Shown here: positions 25,985-36,274 of the stretch, one piece after another
How the letters are laid out: every line of letters begins with the position of its first letter
Position numbering within the stretch: the first letter of the stretch is position 1
From: an uncultured Flavobacteriales bacterium
GTDB taxonomy: Bacteria; Bacteroidota; Bacteroidia; Flavobacteriales_G; Salibacteraceae
Assembly: GCA_913020435.1 (NCBI GenBank)
Contig: CAJVZZ010000001.1
Span: forward strand, 172,105 to 236,104
Direction: 5' to 3'
Length of the DNA stretch: 64,000 bases
Made by a program: the position numbers and the translations under genes
Notes under the pieces: generated by a model
Database searches by the model: none
What the model was told of the DNA's origin: nothing
What the model saw: only the letters and a program-made list of their open reading frames with translations

Positions 25985-27994
25985 TTATTTACTGATCGTA
26001 ATTCTCTCCACAGCTATAGTTCTTTCCCCTTTAATTCTTAATATGTACATGGCGCTTTCTAGATTCTCCAGAGAGATTTTAGAACGTAATGTTTGTCCAA
26101 TAAGAACTTCAGTTGAAGAATAAACAACTTGACCATTTGCAGAAATTACATCAATGTTCACCTTCGTTTCATTAATGTTATTCAACTTTATTGTGAAGCT
26201 ACCATCTGAAGGGTTTGGGTATATCGAAACTTCAACATTCGAGTTGTAAGTATCTATACTGGCACATTTTTCATCGTAAACAACATCGGCAGAATCTTTA
26301 GCAGAGCAATTTGCAGTACCAGAGTTATCGGTTACAGTAATAGTAACTTTTCCTGTTGTTGTAACTGAAATTGAATCATCTGTTGAACCTGTGCTCCATA
26401 AGAAACTTATTCCTGAAATATCAGTTTTAACTACAGGAATTGCTTTGCCACAGCCAGTTAAAGTTCCAGTGATTTTAAATACTGGAGCTGCTTCAATCGA
26501 AATATTTGCTGTTGCAGTATCTGCACAATTAGCATTTGTTGCGATATAGGAAATAGCATTGTTACCTATCATGCCAATACTTGGGTCAAAATTAGAGCCA
26601 GTTATACCAGTTCCAGAATATGTTCCACCAGCTGGAGAACCTTCAGTTAGTATTCTTGCATTGCCGTTGTTGCAAAATGCTGCAATGGCAGAGATAGCTG
26701 AAGTTGGAGCGGCAAAGACTTCAATAGATTGTTTTGCTGTATTTGAACAATTGTTAGCATCAGTAAATACATAACTAATTGTATCAATACCAGCACCAGC
26801 AAGTACGGAGTTAAATGCCCCATTAATTACAGAGGTGCCTGAATATGCACCACCTAATGGAGTACCACCTGCAAGCATTAAGCTACCAGCATTTTCGCAA
26901 ATAGCAGATAACACCGATATAGAAACTACCGGAAGGCCATTAACTGTAACAGTTTGCATTACAGTATCTATACAACCGTCTCTATTTTCGAATACATAAG
27001 TAAGCGTATCTGTTGTAACCATAACTGGAGTATAGTTTCCTGCACTTACACTGTTACCGATATAAGTTCCTCCGAATGGAGCACCTTGATTTAATGAAAC
27101 AGTATTACCACCAATACAAACATCAGCAATTGAAACAAATGAAGCCTGCGTAACAGAGTCCACTCTTATAAAACCCGTTGAAACATTTGTACAATTATTT
27201 GCATCTGTGTAGGTATATGTTACGGTATCCAGTCCTGCAGTCAAAGGCCTTAAAATTGAGTCTAGAACTCCATTAATTCTGTAAGTTCCACCTATTGGAG
27301 CACCACCAGAAATTTTAATAACCGTATCATTCAAACAAATACTTGCAGGAGTAGTTATCCTCGTAATAGGTAATGCATTAATTGTAACTAATATCATAGA
27401 GCTATCCGAACAATTGTTTAGGTCTGTATACTTATAAACTACAATATTGTTTCCTACTGATCCAGAGCTTGGGACAAAAAGGCCGAAATTGATGGCTGTT
27501 CCACTATAAGTTCCACCAGTTGGCGCAGCATAAGCTGGGGTAAATGCACTTGAACCTTCGCATATACTAGGTATATTAGAAGTAACGATAATAGGAATAG
27601 TATCTATTGTGATACCCGTAACTTCAGCCGTGTCGTTTAAGTTGTTTTGATCTGAAGAAAGTGTGGTGTAAGAAATTAAATTAAAAGTGCCTCCAGAAAG
27701 TATATTAAAAGTTCCAATTACGACTGTGTCTGCTGCTCCTCCAGCTAAAGAAGTAATGGTTGAAGAAAGAGTTGTGGTTACTCCACCCGTAATATCTACA
27801 TTAATTCCAATACTGGTTTGCGTGCCTGATCCAAAGTTTGCCACTGCAACTTTTACTTGAGTAGAATCATTTCCACATCCATTTATAGGATCTAAAATGG
27901 CTGTAACGCCTATATCATTTGTTTGACAATAACATGAGGTATAGCTAAAAATGACGGTTACCAACATTATACTAATCGTTAGAAATTTTCTCAT
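25985..27994 (-). CDS. T9SS cargo protein with five GGTYSG repeats
   Basis: A 669-residue exported protein. Signal peptide at residues 1-24 (ending YCQ), then a CARDB-like adhesion module (about 25-130), then five Ig/PKD-like repeats of roughly 75 residues, each with Cys near the start, a GGTYSG-type turn and a YTDANNC-type end. A WSTGSTDDS module follows, then a type A T9SS sorting domain (SIYPNPSDGSF to the C-terminus, about 590-669). The family is secreted through the type IX system and attached to or released from the cell surface. Same order of modules as its larger neighbour, so the pair are tandem paralogues. Likely adhesin; no catalytic motif seen. Confidence 0.88.
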   Translation of the reverse strand: MRKFLTISIMLVTVIFSYTSCYCQTNDIGVTAILDPINGCGNDSTQVKVAVANFGSGTQTSIGINVDITGGVTTTLSSTITSLAGGAADTVVIGTFNILSGGTFNLISYTTLSSDQNNLNDTAEVTGITIDTIPIIVTSNIPSICEGSSAFTPAYAAPTGGTYSGTAINFGLFVPSSGSVGNNIVVYKYTDLNNCSDSSMILVTINALPITRITTPASICLNDTVIKISGGAPIGGTYRINGVLDSILRPLTAGLDTVTYTYTDANNCTNVSTGFIRVDSVTQASFVSIADVCIGGNTVSLNQGAPFGGTYIGNSVSAGNYTPVMVTTDTLTYVFENRDGCIDTVMQTVTVNGLPVVSISVLSAICENAGSLMLAGGTPLGGAYSGTSVINGAFNSVLAGAGIDTISYVFTDANNCSNTAKQSIEVFAAPTSAISAIAAFCNNGNARILTEGSPAGGTYSGTGITGSNFDPSIGMIGNNAISYIATNANCADTATANISIEAAPVFKITGTLTGCGKAIPVVKTDISGISFLWSTGSTDDSISVTTTGKVTITVTDNSGTANCSAKDSADVVYDEKCASIDTYNSNVEVSIYPNPSDGSFTIKLNNINETKVNIDVISANGQVVYSSTEVLIGQTLRSKISLENLESAMYILRIKGERTIAVERITISK

Positions 27995-28077
27995 TTATTT
28001 TAGTGTTAGTATTTTCCTTTTTAGGAACCTTACGAAAGTAATAAGACTGAATTATTATAAGTAACGGTTTTAGTTTT

Positions 28078-28112
28078 AAAAAGAAACAGCCCTAGATAGG
28101 GCTGTTTCTTTT
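28078..28112 (-). terminator. intrinsic terminator of the large T9SS gene
   Basis: A 14-bp perfect stem, AAGAAACAGCCCTA at 28081-28094 and its complement at 28097-28110, flanked by A and T runs. It lies about 25 bp past the minus-strand gene's stop, and can work in both directions. Confidence 0.85.
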
Positions 28113-28134
28113 ATATAGATATTTGATAATCTTT

Positions 28135-31100
28135 TTATCTAGCAATAATTAATGTAGAACTGATTTGTTCTCCATTTATGCTAATTAACAGAGAATAGGT
28201 TCCATTAGCAATATCGTGAATGTTTAATTGCATGTCATTCGATTTAAAATCAACGATTTTAGTTTCATTTCTTACCATTTGGCCTGTTCCAGAAACTATT
28301 CTCAGATTTACTCGAGTTGAATTACTAATTCCTTTCAAGTTTATTTTCACATAATTTGAAGCTGGGTTAGGATAGGTGCTCACTACAATGCCTGAACGTT
28401 CCATGATTCCCACGCAAGTTTCTTCATAACTAACGTTTATTGAATCTCTGCTAGAGCAAACTGCCTGAGTAACAGGATCAGTAACTTTAACCCAAGCGAT
28501 TCCATTTTGTTTCATTTCAGTACTATCTCCAGTTGCACCATTACTCCATAAGTAGTTCATTCCAGAAATTGTTGTTTTTAAAACGGGTGCTTCTTCTGAA
28601 CCGCAGCCTACTGTATCTCCAGTTATTTTGAATTTTGGAAAATCTTCAATTTCTATGTTGTTCGTAACGGTGTCAGAACAATTGTCTGCGTTAGTGTAAG
28701 TATAGAAAATTGCGTGATTGCCTATACCAGCAGCAATTGGATTAAAATTAGAAGTGTCTACACTTGCTCCAAAATAAGAGCCACCAGTAGGTGAGCCTTC
28801 TGATAGAACACGCTGTCCTCCATTAATACACCAGAAACCTAATGGACTTAGAAGTGCATTAGGAGCTGCTAAAACTGCAATTTGCCCTAAAGCAGAATCA
28901 GTACAACCATTTACATCTGAATAGGAGTATGTAAATGATTTGTTTCCGATTGAAGTAGTGAAGGGATTGAAAATATTAGTTGAAATAAAGCTGCCAGAAT
29001 AAGTTCCTCCGACTGGCATACCGCCTGATAACTCTAAACTAGTATCATTTTCACAAATCTTCAGACTGCCTGAAAAACTTACGGATGGAGACTGGAATAA
29101 ATCAAAAAACGCAGTGTCTATATTGATACAATTATTTTTGTCAGTAAAGGCATATGTAATAATATTTTGACCTAATGTGCCTTGCTTAGGGTCTAGAAAG
29201 TTATTGGTTACACTAGTTCCACCATATACGCCTCCAGTCGGAGTAGCAAACTTTAAAAGCAAAGTATCTGAATTTGTACATTGATTTACCACATTTGGAA
29301 AGTTTATAATTGGAATTGAATGAGCAGAAATATTAACCGTATCTGTAGAAGAGCAACCCACATTATCTGTCACTTTACAGAAGTAAAAACCTTGATTGGT
29401 CGCTGTTAAAGAAGCGGATTTACTTGAATCATTCCATAAATAGGTAGCATTTGCAGTTGAAGCATTCATTGTATAGTTGACGATACCTTTACAAAAAATA
29501 GTATCTGGACCTAAGTTAAATTGAGGACTAGGTAAGGTGTCGACAATCACCATTGCTCGTTCTGAAGGACAACTTTCTGCAGTAATTTTCCAATTGTAGA
29601 AAAAGTAATAAAACCCTGACAAATTGTTGATGGTTTGAGTAATCGACACAGAACCAGTGTTGCTTGTATATGGAAATACTGCCCCAGCACTATTTCTGTA
29701 CATATTGCTTACTGAAGACCCAGAGGCGTCCAGTTTATATCCGTTTCCCGGGTTAATGATGAATCCTACACCTATTTCTATTGCAGATCCATTACCACTT
29801 ACAAAAACAGTTTTTGTCTGTAATACTTGATTAGAAGCATTGAGCAGTCTAACTACCACATTTCCTGATGAGCCTGGGTATACTGTTACTGAATCTAGAG
29901 TAAACTTTGAGATCGCATTAAATACTAATCCTTCTGTAAAACTAGTAAAAGTTGCACCTGCTCCTATGCCGTTAGAAGAAGGTCCAAATAATGATTTAGA
30001 AAAACTGAATGTTTCTACATAAGCAGTATCTGGTTTTGTCACATTAATAAATTTCAAAGCACTGTCTGAAGAAATTATTGTGCTGCTAAAAGCATCACTA
30101 TACCATCGGAAACCGGTGCTTCCATTTTTTGCAATAATCGTAGAATCTGTTCCCGAGCAAATAAGCACTCCAATCGGAACTGTTGGACTAGCAGGAGTCG
30201 CTGCAATTGTGATTGCTCCAAACTTAAGCGTGTCATTTTGTGGTTTTTCATCACCAGTTAATGCTGTAAAAGCATTGAAACTAATTGTACCACCATTTTT
30301 TAAACTGATATTACCAATTGAAATTGTATCGGTAGCTCCTGCAGATGAGGAAATTATGGTTTTAGAAATAGTTGTGTTTACAGAGCCTGTTACTTTTACA
30401 TACACAGGAAAATTAGCTTGGGCTAATGCTCCATTATTTTTTATCACTACCTGAAATTTCATTGAATCAACACCACAGCTGCCGTTTATTGGATCAATTA
30501 CATTGACCAATGACATTTCCTTTAATGGAGTTGTACCAATAAATATTTCTCCTATGTGAAAATCATAATCTTCAGAATCATCGGTAGGGCCATCTTGTGC
30601 TAAAAACCCAACTATTATTGCTGAACCTACATAGGAGGCTATTGAGAATTTGAATTCAGTTAGCGCACTGTCAATAGTTGTCCCTCCTTCAATAGCTCCT
30701 ATAAAGTCCCATGTAATTCCACTGTTAGTTGAAACCATAACTTTTAAGCTATCATCAGATCCCATTGAAGCAGAGTTGCCATTATTCCAGTCAGTTATTG
30801 CTGCTGTAAATTTAATACTATCAGTTGCTTTAATAATGATTTTAGGACTTATTAGCCATTCTTCCCGGGTTCTTGTGTATAAATTAACACGCGCAGTTGT
30901 TTGTCCTAGATCAGCAGTTTGAGCAGCATTTGAACTTGTCCATGTAGAGGTGGTTCCTACAGGTATTGGCTTTCCTGAAGATTCATACCAACCAGATTGA
31001 ACAGCGTTAAGGTTGGTTCCTGTAAAACCTGTAAATATTATTTTTTGAGGATTCGGAAAAGTTGTACTGAATGTAAATTTAGCTGGTTTAGAAGTATCAT

Positions 31101-32037
31101 TACTGGAGCAAACTACTTTAATATAAATATCATAAGAAGTAGCAGAACTTAACCCCGTAATAAATGTATAACCACCTATAGCATTGGTGGTGTCTGTAAC
31201 AGTAGTGCCATTTCCAGGAGTAAATCCGGGAGTTCCATATTCATATATGACAGTCTTTCCCGAACCAGTTTTAGAGTCGAAAACAATAAAATTATCCGTG
31301 CCAGAAGTTAAAGAATCGCGAATGTTACCCGGCGATTTACAAGTAGGTTCAGAAAAAGTGTATGTCCTTCCAGTATCTGGAGCTGTTGATAAATTAGCGG
31401 TTTCTACTGTTGATGAAGCCGTCGGATTTGTTCCAGTGCCGTTTAAAGACAAAAATGTACCAACTCCAGTGCTTGTTCCTGTAACTCCTATACTAGCTGT
31501 TGGATTGTTTGGGTTACTTGATTCAGGACGGTAAATAAACACTACTTTATTTGAGGTTTCGTAAAGTTTTACTTGGAAGGAAATTATTTCGTTTGATGCG
31601 GCATAATTCCATTCCCATTTTAACCATTCAATTGTAAAAATCCTATTTGGAGAAGTTCCACTCGTAAGGTAAGAAGCTTTTGAACCACTGGCTCTGCCGT
31701 CTAAATCATCCCAAAGTGGAGCAATGATTGCATCCCCAACGTTATCCAAATCGTTCACAAGTCTCGTACTTGAATTGTTAGTGTCAAGGTATAAGAAACC
31801 GTTAGAACTCGGTTTTACGTGGTTATAGGAAACGCCTCCAAATTCAAAATTAAAGCCAATTGGTAAGCCAGTACTAACTTCATCATCACCTTCTATGGCG
31901 TCAATGTCAACTCCACCTGATAATTCTGTGAAGCTACCTGATGTAGCAGAAAACACATAATCTGCTTGAGCTGAAGTGTCTATGAATAAACTAGATAAAG
32001 CAATAATAGCCACTGCAGTTAGTACGTTGTTTCTCAT
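28135..32037 (-). CDS. large T9SS cargo protein, multi-domain adhesin-like
   Basis: A 1300-residue protein with an N-terminal signal peptide (ending SAQA at about 24). Residues 25-240 form a beta-sandwich of the FSATSGSF/GFNFEFGG type common in Bacteroidota surface proteins. A fibronectin III-like segment (CKSPGNIRDS to FSTTF, about 230-330), a jelly-roll-type region (330-500), a CARDB-like module beginning NVIDPINGSCG, and an Ig-like WYSDA segment follow. Then come three GGTYSG-type repeats, a LWSNGATGDS module and a type A T9SS sorting domain (TYPNPASNYV to the end). No catalytic residues identified. The last 450 residues parallel the neighbouring 669-residue protein. Probably surface adhesion; monocistronic, with its own terminator. 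Confidence 0.88.
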   Translation of the reverse strand: MRNNVLTAVAIIALSSLFIDTSAQADYVFSATSGSFTELSGGVDIDAIEGDDEVSTGLPIGFNFEFGGVSYNHVKPSSNGFLYLDTNNSSTRLVNDLDNVGDAIIAPLWDDLDGRASGSKASYLTSGTSPNRIFTIEWLKWEWNYAASNEIISFQVKLYETSNKVVFIYRPESSNPNNPTASIGVTGTSTGVGTFLSLNGTGTNPTASSTVETANLSTAPDTGRTYTFSEPTCKSPGNIRDSLTSGTDNFIVFDSKTGSGKTVIYEYGTPGFTPGNGTTVTDTTNAIGGYTFITGLSSATSYDIYIKVVCSSNDTSKPAKFTFSTTFPNPQKIIFTGFTGTNLNAVQSGWYESSGKPIPVGTTSTWTSSNAAQTADLGQTTARVNLYTRTREEWLISPKIIIKATDSIKFTAAITDWNNGNSASMGSDDSLKVMVSTNSGITWDFIGAIEGGTTIDSALTEFKFSIASYVGSAIIVGFLAQDGPTDDSEDYDFHIGEIFIGTTPLKEMSLVNVIDPINGSCGVDSMKFQVVIKNNGALAQANFPVYVKVTGSVNTTISKTIISSSAGATDTISIGNISLKNGGTISFNAFTALTGDEKPQNDTLKFGAITIAATPASPTVPIGVLICSGTDSTIIAKNGSTGFRWYSDAFSSTIISSDSALKFINVTKPDTAYVETFSFSKSLFGPSSNGIGAGATFTSFTEGLVFNAISKFTLDSVTVYPGSSGNVVVRLLNASNQVLQTKTVFVSGNGSAIEIGVGFIINPGNGYKLDASGSSVSNMYRNSAGAVFPYTSNTGSVSITQTINNLSGFYYFFYNWKITAESCPSERAMVIVDTLPSPQFNLGPDTIFCKGIVNYTMNASTANATYLWNDSSKSASLTATNQGFYFCKVTDNVGCSSTDTVNISAHSIPIINFPNVVNQCTNSDTLLLKFATPTGGVYGGTSVTNNFLDPKQGTLGQNIITYAFTDKNNCINIDTAFFDLFQSPSVSFSGSLKICENDTSLELSGGMPVGGTYSGSFISTNIFNPFTTSIGNKSFTYSYSDVNGCTDSALGQIAVLAAPNALLSPLGFWCINGGQRVLSEGSPTGGSYFGASVDTSNFNPIAAGIGNHAIFYTYTNADNCSDTVTNNIEIEDFPKFKITGDTVGCGSEEAPVLKTTISGMNYLWSNGATGDSTEMKQNGIAWVKVTDPVTQAVCSSRDSINVSYEETCVGIMERSGIVVSTYPNPASNYVKINLKGISNSTRVNLRIVSGTGQMVRNETKIVDFKSNDMQLNIHDIANGTYSLLISINGEQISSTLIIAR

Positions 32038-32188
32038 GATTCTTATAAATAATTTAAGTCAAAATAATTTAATTAAATGTATATTAATTTATTGAATTGA
32101 GACGAATTGATTTAGAGTATTATTTTATGAAATATTTAGTCATGTAATGACTTGTGCTAACTGTATTTTAGCGCCCTAATTATTTGGT

Positions 32189-34447
32189 TTGAATTTAAAG
32201 ACTTTAAGTAAATTAACGCTTGTATTGCTATTTGGCATTACTCTATTTTTTGGATTTCAGCTTAAAGATTTGAAGCAGTATTACAACTTTGAGGATTTTT
32301 TTCCGAAAGACCATCCTGACACAGAATTTTTCCTCGATTATAGAGACAAGTTTGGCTCAGATAATGATTTTGCGTTAATCGGTGTCAGAAATCAAAAAGG
32401 GATTTTCAAACAAGAATTTCTGACAAAGATTGATAGTCTTTCAAAGGACTTGAGTAAAATTGAAAACGTTACTGCGGTTTTAGGACCAACTAATCTAAAA
32501 TTGCTTAGGAAATTTGATTTGTATCCAAAACCTGTCGAGTTCCCGGTCCTGCATTGGAAAGACAGCTCTAAGTACGCAGCAGATAGTTTGAAAATAGCAT
32601 TATCTGAGGGGTTTGAATCTCGATTTTTTAGTCTAGAAAATCAATCGGTTTTAATTTATATTAATCATGTTCCAAAGGTGATCGACACTACAAGTATTCA
32701 AATATCTAGGGATATTAATCGGGTAGTTTCCGGACATAATTTTGAAGAGGTTCATCTAGGGGGAAGGGTCGTTGGTCAAACGGTGTATATCGATCTCATA
32801 AAAAATGAAACGGTAATTTTTATTGGAACTTCATTCCTGTTTATAATCCTGTTTTTGTTTTTTACTTACCGGAGTTTTACGGGTGTTGTTTTACCGTTAA
32901 TTATAGTTGGGCTTAGCGTTACATGGACTCTTGGTTTTATGTCATTCTTAGGCAAGACTCTCGATATTGTTTCAACTGTTCTTCCGAGTATTATTATGGT
33001 AATTGGAATGTCTGATGTAATTCATCTGACAACACATTATCGAAATATGCTCTCTAAAATGACAAAAAAAGAGGCGCTGAGTCATTCTATAAAACGAGTG
33101 GGATTAGCAACACTTTTAACATCATTAACCACTTTAGTGGGCTTTTTAACATTACTCACCAGCTCAGTTAAACCGATTATTGAGCTTGGGATATTTGCTG
33201 CAGTTGGATTAATGATTGCTCTGTTTTTAACTTACACCTGCTATGTGGCTTTATTGTATTTGATTCCTGTTCGAAAAGAGGAAATCAATATTCAGAAAAA
33301 TGAAATCTGGAAAAACAACATGCTAAAAATCAACCTTTTTGTAAAAGAAAAGCGGAATAAAATTCTGTGGTTTTCTTTAGTTTTGGCTCTGGTTTGTGCT
33401 GGATTGACTTCTAAATTAGAGATTAATAATTATCTCCTCGAAGATTTGAGAGAAAGTCATCCGCAAAAAGTTGCCTATCGTTTTTTTGAAGATAATTTTG
33501 GTGGAGCTCGTCCATTTGAAGTCGCTGTTTGGGCAAAGAGCGGTGCCTCAATTTTAGATTCCAATACAATAATTGAAATCCAAAAAGCTGAGAATTTTTT
33601 GAAGCAAGGGTATCCAGTTGACATTCAACTGAGTCCCATAACCATTTTTTCTGAAACCAATAGAATTATAAACGGGGGAAAATTAGAGGAATTGAAAATT
33701 CCGACCGAAGAACGAGCGTTTAATAAGCTCTTGAAAACCATAAAACGTAATGCTTCAAAAAAGGAAATGACCAAGCTTTTTTCTTCAAATAAGGATACTT
33801 CAAGAATATCTGGAACTATTGGAGATTGGGGCAGAAAGTCAATACTGGAGCGAAATGAAAAATTTTACGATTACGTTGCAGAAAATATTGATACTAATTT
33901 AGTGCAATTCAGAATTACTGGTTCTGGGCATTTGTTGGATTTAAATACAGAGAAGGTTTCTACAAATGTTATTGAAGGTCTAGTTTTAGCCATTGCGCTA
34001 ATTGGACTTATAGTTGGCCTATTGTTTCGGTCTTTTAAAATGACATTGATTTCTATTGTTCCCAATGTAGTTCCGCTGCTCATTACCTCCGCTATAATGG
34101 CAATTTTTGGTATTGATTTAAAAATATCCACTGCGATCATTTTTGTAATCAGTTTTGGTATTGCAGTAGATGATTCCATTCATTTCTTAACTCGATTTCG
34201 TCTAGAAATGAAACAAGGTAGAACGGTTGATGAAGCAATGAAAAACACGTTTACCGACACAGGAAAGTCAATTGTAATAACCACGTTAATAATTTTAAGT
34301 GGATTTATATCGCTCTGCGCAAGTACCTTTTTGAGTACGTTTTATATTGGATTTTTGATCAGCATAACACTCATTGCTGCATTGATTTGCGACTTGATAT
34401 TACTTCCTGCTTTGTTGTATTGGGCAAATCCAAAAACGAAGGATTAG
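32189..34447 (+). CDS. RND/MMPL-family transporter permease
   Basis: A 752-residue inner-membrane protein with the doubled RND plan: helix 1 (about 7-25), a 170-residue periplasmic domain, five clustered helices (about 210-350), then helix 7 (395-415), a second periplasmic domain and five more helices (600-745). GMSDVIHLTTHYR and GIAVDDSIHFLTRFR are the matching helix-4/helix-10 end motifs of the MMPL/hydrophobe-exporter group, and the acidic residues probably take part in proton coupling. Cargo is unknown; lipids or hopanoids are typical. The start is a TTG (MNLKTLSKL). It converges with the metallophosphoesterase gene, overlapping four bases. Confidence 0.9.
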   Translation: MNLKTLSKLTLVLLFGITLFFGFQLKDLKQYYNFEDFFPKDHPDTEFFLDYRDKFGSDNDFALIGVRNQKGIFKQEFLTKIDSLSKDLSKIENVTAVLGPTNLKLLRKFDLYPKPVEFPVLHWKDSSKYAADSLKIALSEGFESRFFSLENQSVLIYINHVPKVIDTTSIQISRDINRVVSGHNFEEVHLGGRVVGQTVYIDLIKNETVIFIGTSFLFIILFLFFTYRSFTGVVLPLIIVGLSVTWTLGFMSFLGKTLDIVSTVLPSIIMVIGMSDVIHLTTHYRNMLSKMTKKEALSHSIKRVGLATLLTSLTTLVGFLTLLTSSVKPIIELGIFAAVGLMIALFLTYTCYVALLYLIPVRKEEINIQKNEIWKNNMLKINLFVKEKRNKILWFSLVLALVCAGLTSKLEINNYLLEDLRESHPQKVAYRFFEDNFGGARPFEVAVWAKSGASILDSNTIIEIQKAENFLKQGYPVDIQLSPITIFSETNRIINGGKLEELKIPTEERAFNKLLKTIKRNASKKEMTKLFSSNKDTSRISGTIGDWGRKSILERNEKFYDYVAENIDTNLVQFRITGSGHLLDLNTEKVSTNVIEGLVLAIALIGLIVGLLFRSFKMTLISIVPNVVPLLITSAIMAIFGIDLKISTAIIFVISFGIAVDDSIHFLTRFRLEMKQGRTVDEAMKNTFTDTGKSIVITTLIILSGFISLCASTFLSTFYIGFLISITLIAALICDLILLPALLYWANPKTKD

Positions 34448-35625
34448 ACTGCTTCAGTTCTTAAGATCAGTTCAGTTATTTCAGGTCTAATTCCCGATCG
34501 TCCGGGAAAACCAAGAAAGCCAAAACCACGATTTACATATAGATGCTTTTTGCCTTCCGAATATAAGCCAGCCCATTTTGGATATTTAAACTTCACAGGG
34601 CTCCATTTGAAAAATGGTAAATCAATTCCGAATTGCATTCCGTGAGTATGACCACTCATGGTTAATGCAATGGCGTGTTTATGGTTTTTTACCTGCGCAT
34701 CCCAATGCGATGGGTCATGAGACATAAGTAAGGTAGGAGCACTCTTAGGAATATTATTTAAGGCTTTTTCCAAATCACCGTGTTGCGGAAAGGGCGGAAG
34801 GCCCCAATTTTCAATACCAGCTAAATAAAATGTTTCGTTTTCTTTTTCAATTTTGACGTGTTCATTATCCAATAATCGAAATCCCATTTCAGAATGAATT
34901 TCACGCAATCGTTCTAAGTTTTTCTTTTTGTCGAGTTCGTTTGGCCATTGCACATAATCAGCGTAGTCGTGATTACCTAGAATAGCAAACTTACCGTATT
35001 TGGCCTTCAATGCTTTGAAGTAGTCAATGTAGGGTTCTGCTTCTGTTGCTAAATTGTTGACCAAGTCACCAGTGAATAAAAGCAAGTCTGGTTTTGTAGC
35101 TTTAACAGCTTCAATTCCTTTATTGAAACCAGAGATACTATCAAATGTTCCAAGATGTGCATCCGATATTTGAACCACTTTAAACCCATCAAATGCCTTA
35201 GGTAAATTCTTAATATTGACTTCAACAGTTCGAGTTTTGAAATGATATTTACCGAATACAACACCGTAAACTAGAAAAAGAATTAAACTGAAAGAGGCAA
35301 CAGCTCCTGAGTAATCTATATACTGATTGATTTCTACTGATCCAAGGTAACCGACTGCATCACTAATTAGTAAAACGGGAATCAATAGTAATTTCGCTAC
35401 TATCCAACCAAAACCAAAACTGACAAAAACATTGCTCCAGTAGGGGTAATATTCTTGTTTGTTTCGAACCGATAATAAATACCGAATCATACCGAAGTAA
35501 GAAAGTGTTGCAATACTGAAATATATTACTGAAAACACAATTCTATGTCCTTCAAAATAGGAAAGAAATGAAAAAAACGGGAAAAGTTCAAGCAGCAGAA
35601 CAAGTGCTAGGATTAGGAAAATCAT
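34444..35625 (-). CDS. membrane-anchored metallophosphoesterase
   Basis: A 393-residue protein with about four N-terminal membrane helices (residues 1-135), then a calcineurin-like phosphoesterase domain. The metal-site motifs are complete: QISDAHLG, FTGDLVNN, LGNHDYADY, LLMSHDPSH and SGHTHGMQ. This is the YkuE-type arrangement; relatives act on UDP-diacylglucosamine-like or other phosphodiesters, so a lipid substrate at the membrane is possible but not shown. It is transcribed alone on the minus strand, converging with the RND gene. Confidence 0.9.
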   Translation of the reverse strand: MIFLILALVLLLELFPFFSFLSYFEGHRIVFSVIYFSIATLSYFGMIRYLLSVRNKQEYYPYWSNVFVSFGFGWIVAKLLLIPVLLISDAVGYLGSVEINQYIDYSGAVASFSLILFLVYGVVFGKYHFKTRTVEVNIKNLPKAFDGFKVVQISDAHLGTFDSISGFNKGIEAVKATKPDLLLFTGDLVNNLATEAEPYIDYFKALKAKYGKFAILGNHDYADYVQWPNELDKKKNLERLREIHSEMGFRLLDNEHVKIEKENETFYLAGIENWGLPPFPQHGDLEKALNNIPKSAPTLLMSHDPSHWDAQVKNHKHAIALTMSGHTHGMQFGIDLPFFKWSPVKFKYPKWAGLYSEGKKHLYVNRGFGFLGFPGRSGIRPEITELILRTEAV

Positions 35626-35734
35626 CGCACAAAATTAATTGAGGTTTTAGCCCATACCGTATACATTAGAAAATGCTTTGATAAATAATGATAATCCAAC
35701 TGAACTAGAAGATTTCTAATTGTAAACAAGCGAT

Positions 35735-35742
35735 TAGTTTTG
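35735..35742 (+). promoter_or_regulatory. -7 box that decides the DUF6495 start
   Basis: TAGTTTTG fits TANNTTTG. It covers the TTG at 35740 that would otherwise be a possible start codon, so translation should begin at the ATG at 35758, 15 bp downstream. Confidence 0.4.
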
Positions 35743-35757
35743 TCGAAAATTAGAAGT

Positions 35758-36246
35758 ATGCCGAAGTTTCGTTTGTTGGGCCATGAGGAGCTCAAAGAGT
35801 TTGAAAAAGAGTTTATTGATTATCTTATAGTTAACGGGATCACAGGAGAAGATTGGACTCGAATAAAAGAAGTACAACCTAAAGAAGCCATTAAAATAAT
35901 GGACATTTTTAGTGATGTGATTTTCGAAGCAGTAATGCGGAAAATCGAATTTCTCGAGATTCGAACGTCAAAAGAAGTGCAAACCTTTCAGTGTACCAAA
36001 ACTAAGCTGGTGATGGTGGGAATGAAAATAGATCCTGCAACTGAAATTGATTTTATGATTCCAGAAGATATTGAAAAGGCTATGCAAGCACCTCCTGGAA
36101 ATATTGAGGTTTATACTGCTAGTCGAGAGTATACATTGGAGCGCGAACAAGAATTGTTTGCAATGACCGAAAATGGCGCTCGAATTACAGACGGAAAACT
36201 ATTTAAAGCATTGAGCCTAGCAATGGCTGAATCGAGTGATTCATAG
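35758..36246 (+). CDS. DUF6495 family protein
   Basis: A 162-residue cytosolic protein matching a Bacteroidota-specific family of unknown function. The opening MPKFRLLGHEELKEFEKEFI, then VNGITGEDWTRIKE and IMDIFSDVIFEAVMRKIEFLE, is the family pattern. The start at 35758 fits both the family and the promoter box just upstream. It is acidic with no catalytic motif. The next gene begins 28 bp downstream on the same strand. Confidence 0.85.
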   Translation: MPKFRLLGHEELKEFEKEFIDYLIVNGITGEDWTRIKEVQPKEAIKIMDIFSDVIFEAVMRKIEFLEIRTSKEVQTFQCTKTKLVMVGMKIDPATEIDFMIPEDIEKAMQAPPGNIEVYTASREYTLEREQELFAMTENGARITDGKLFKALSLAMAESSDS

Positions 36247-36274
36247 AAAAAACCGACTTACAGTCTCTTAAATT

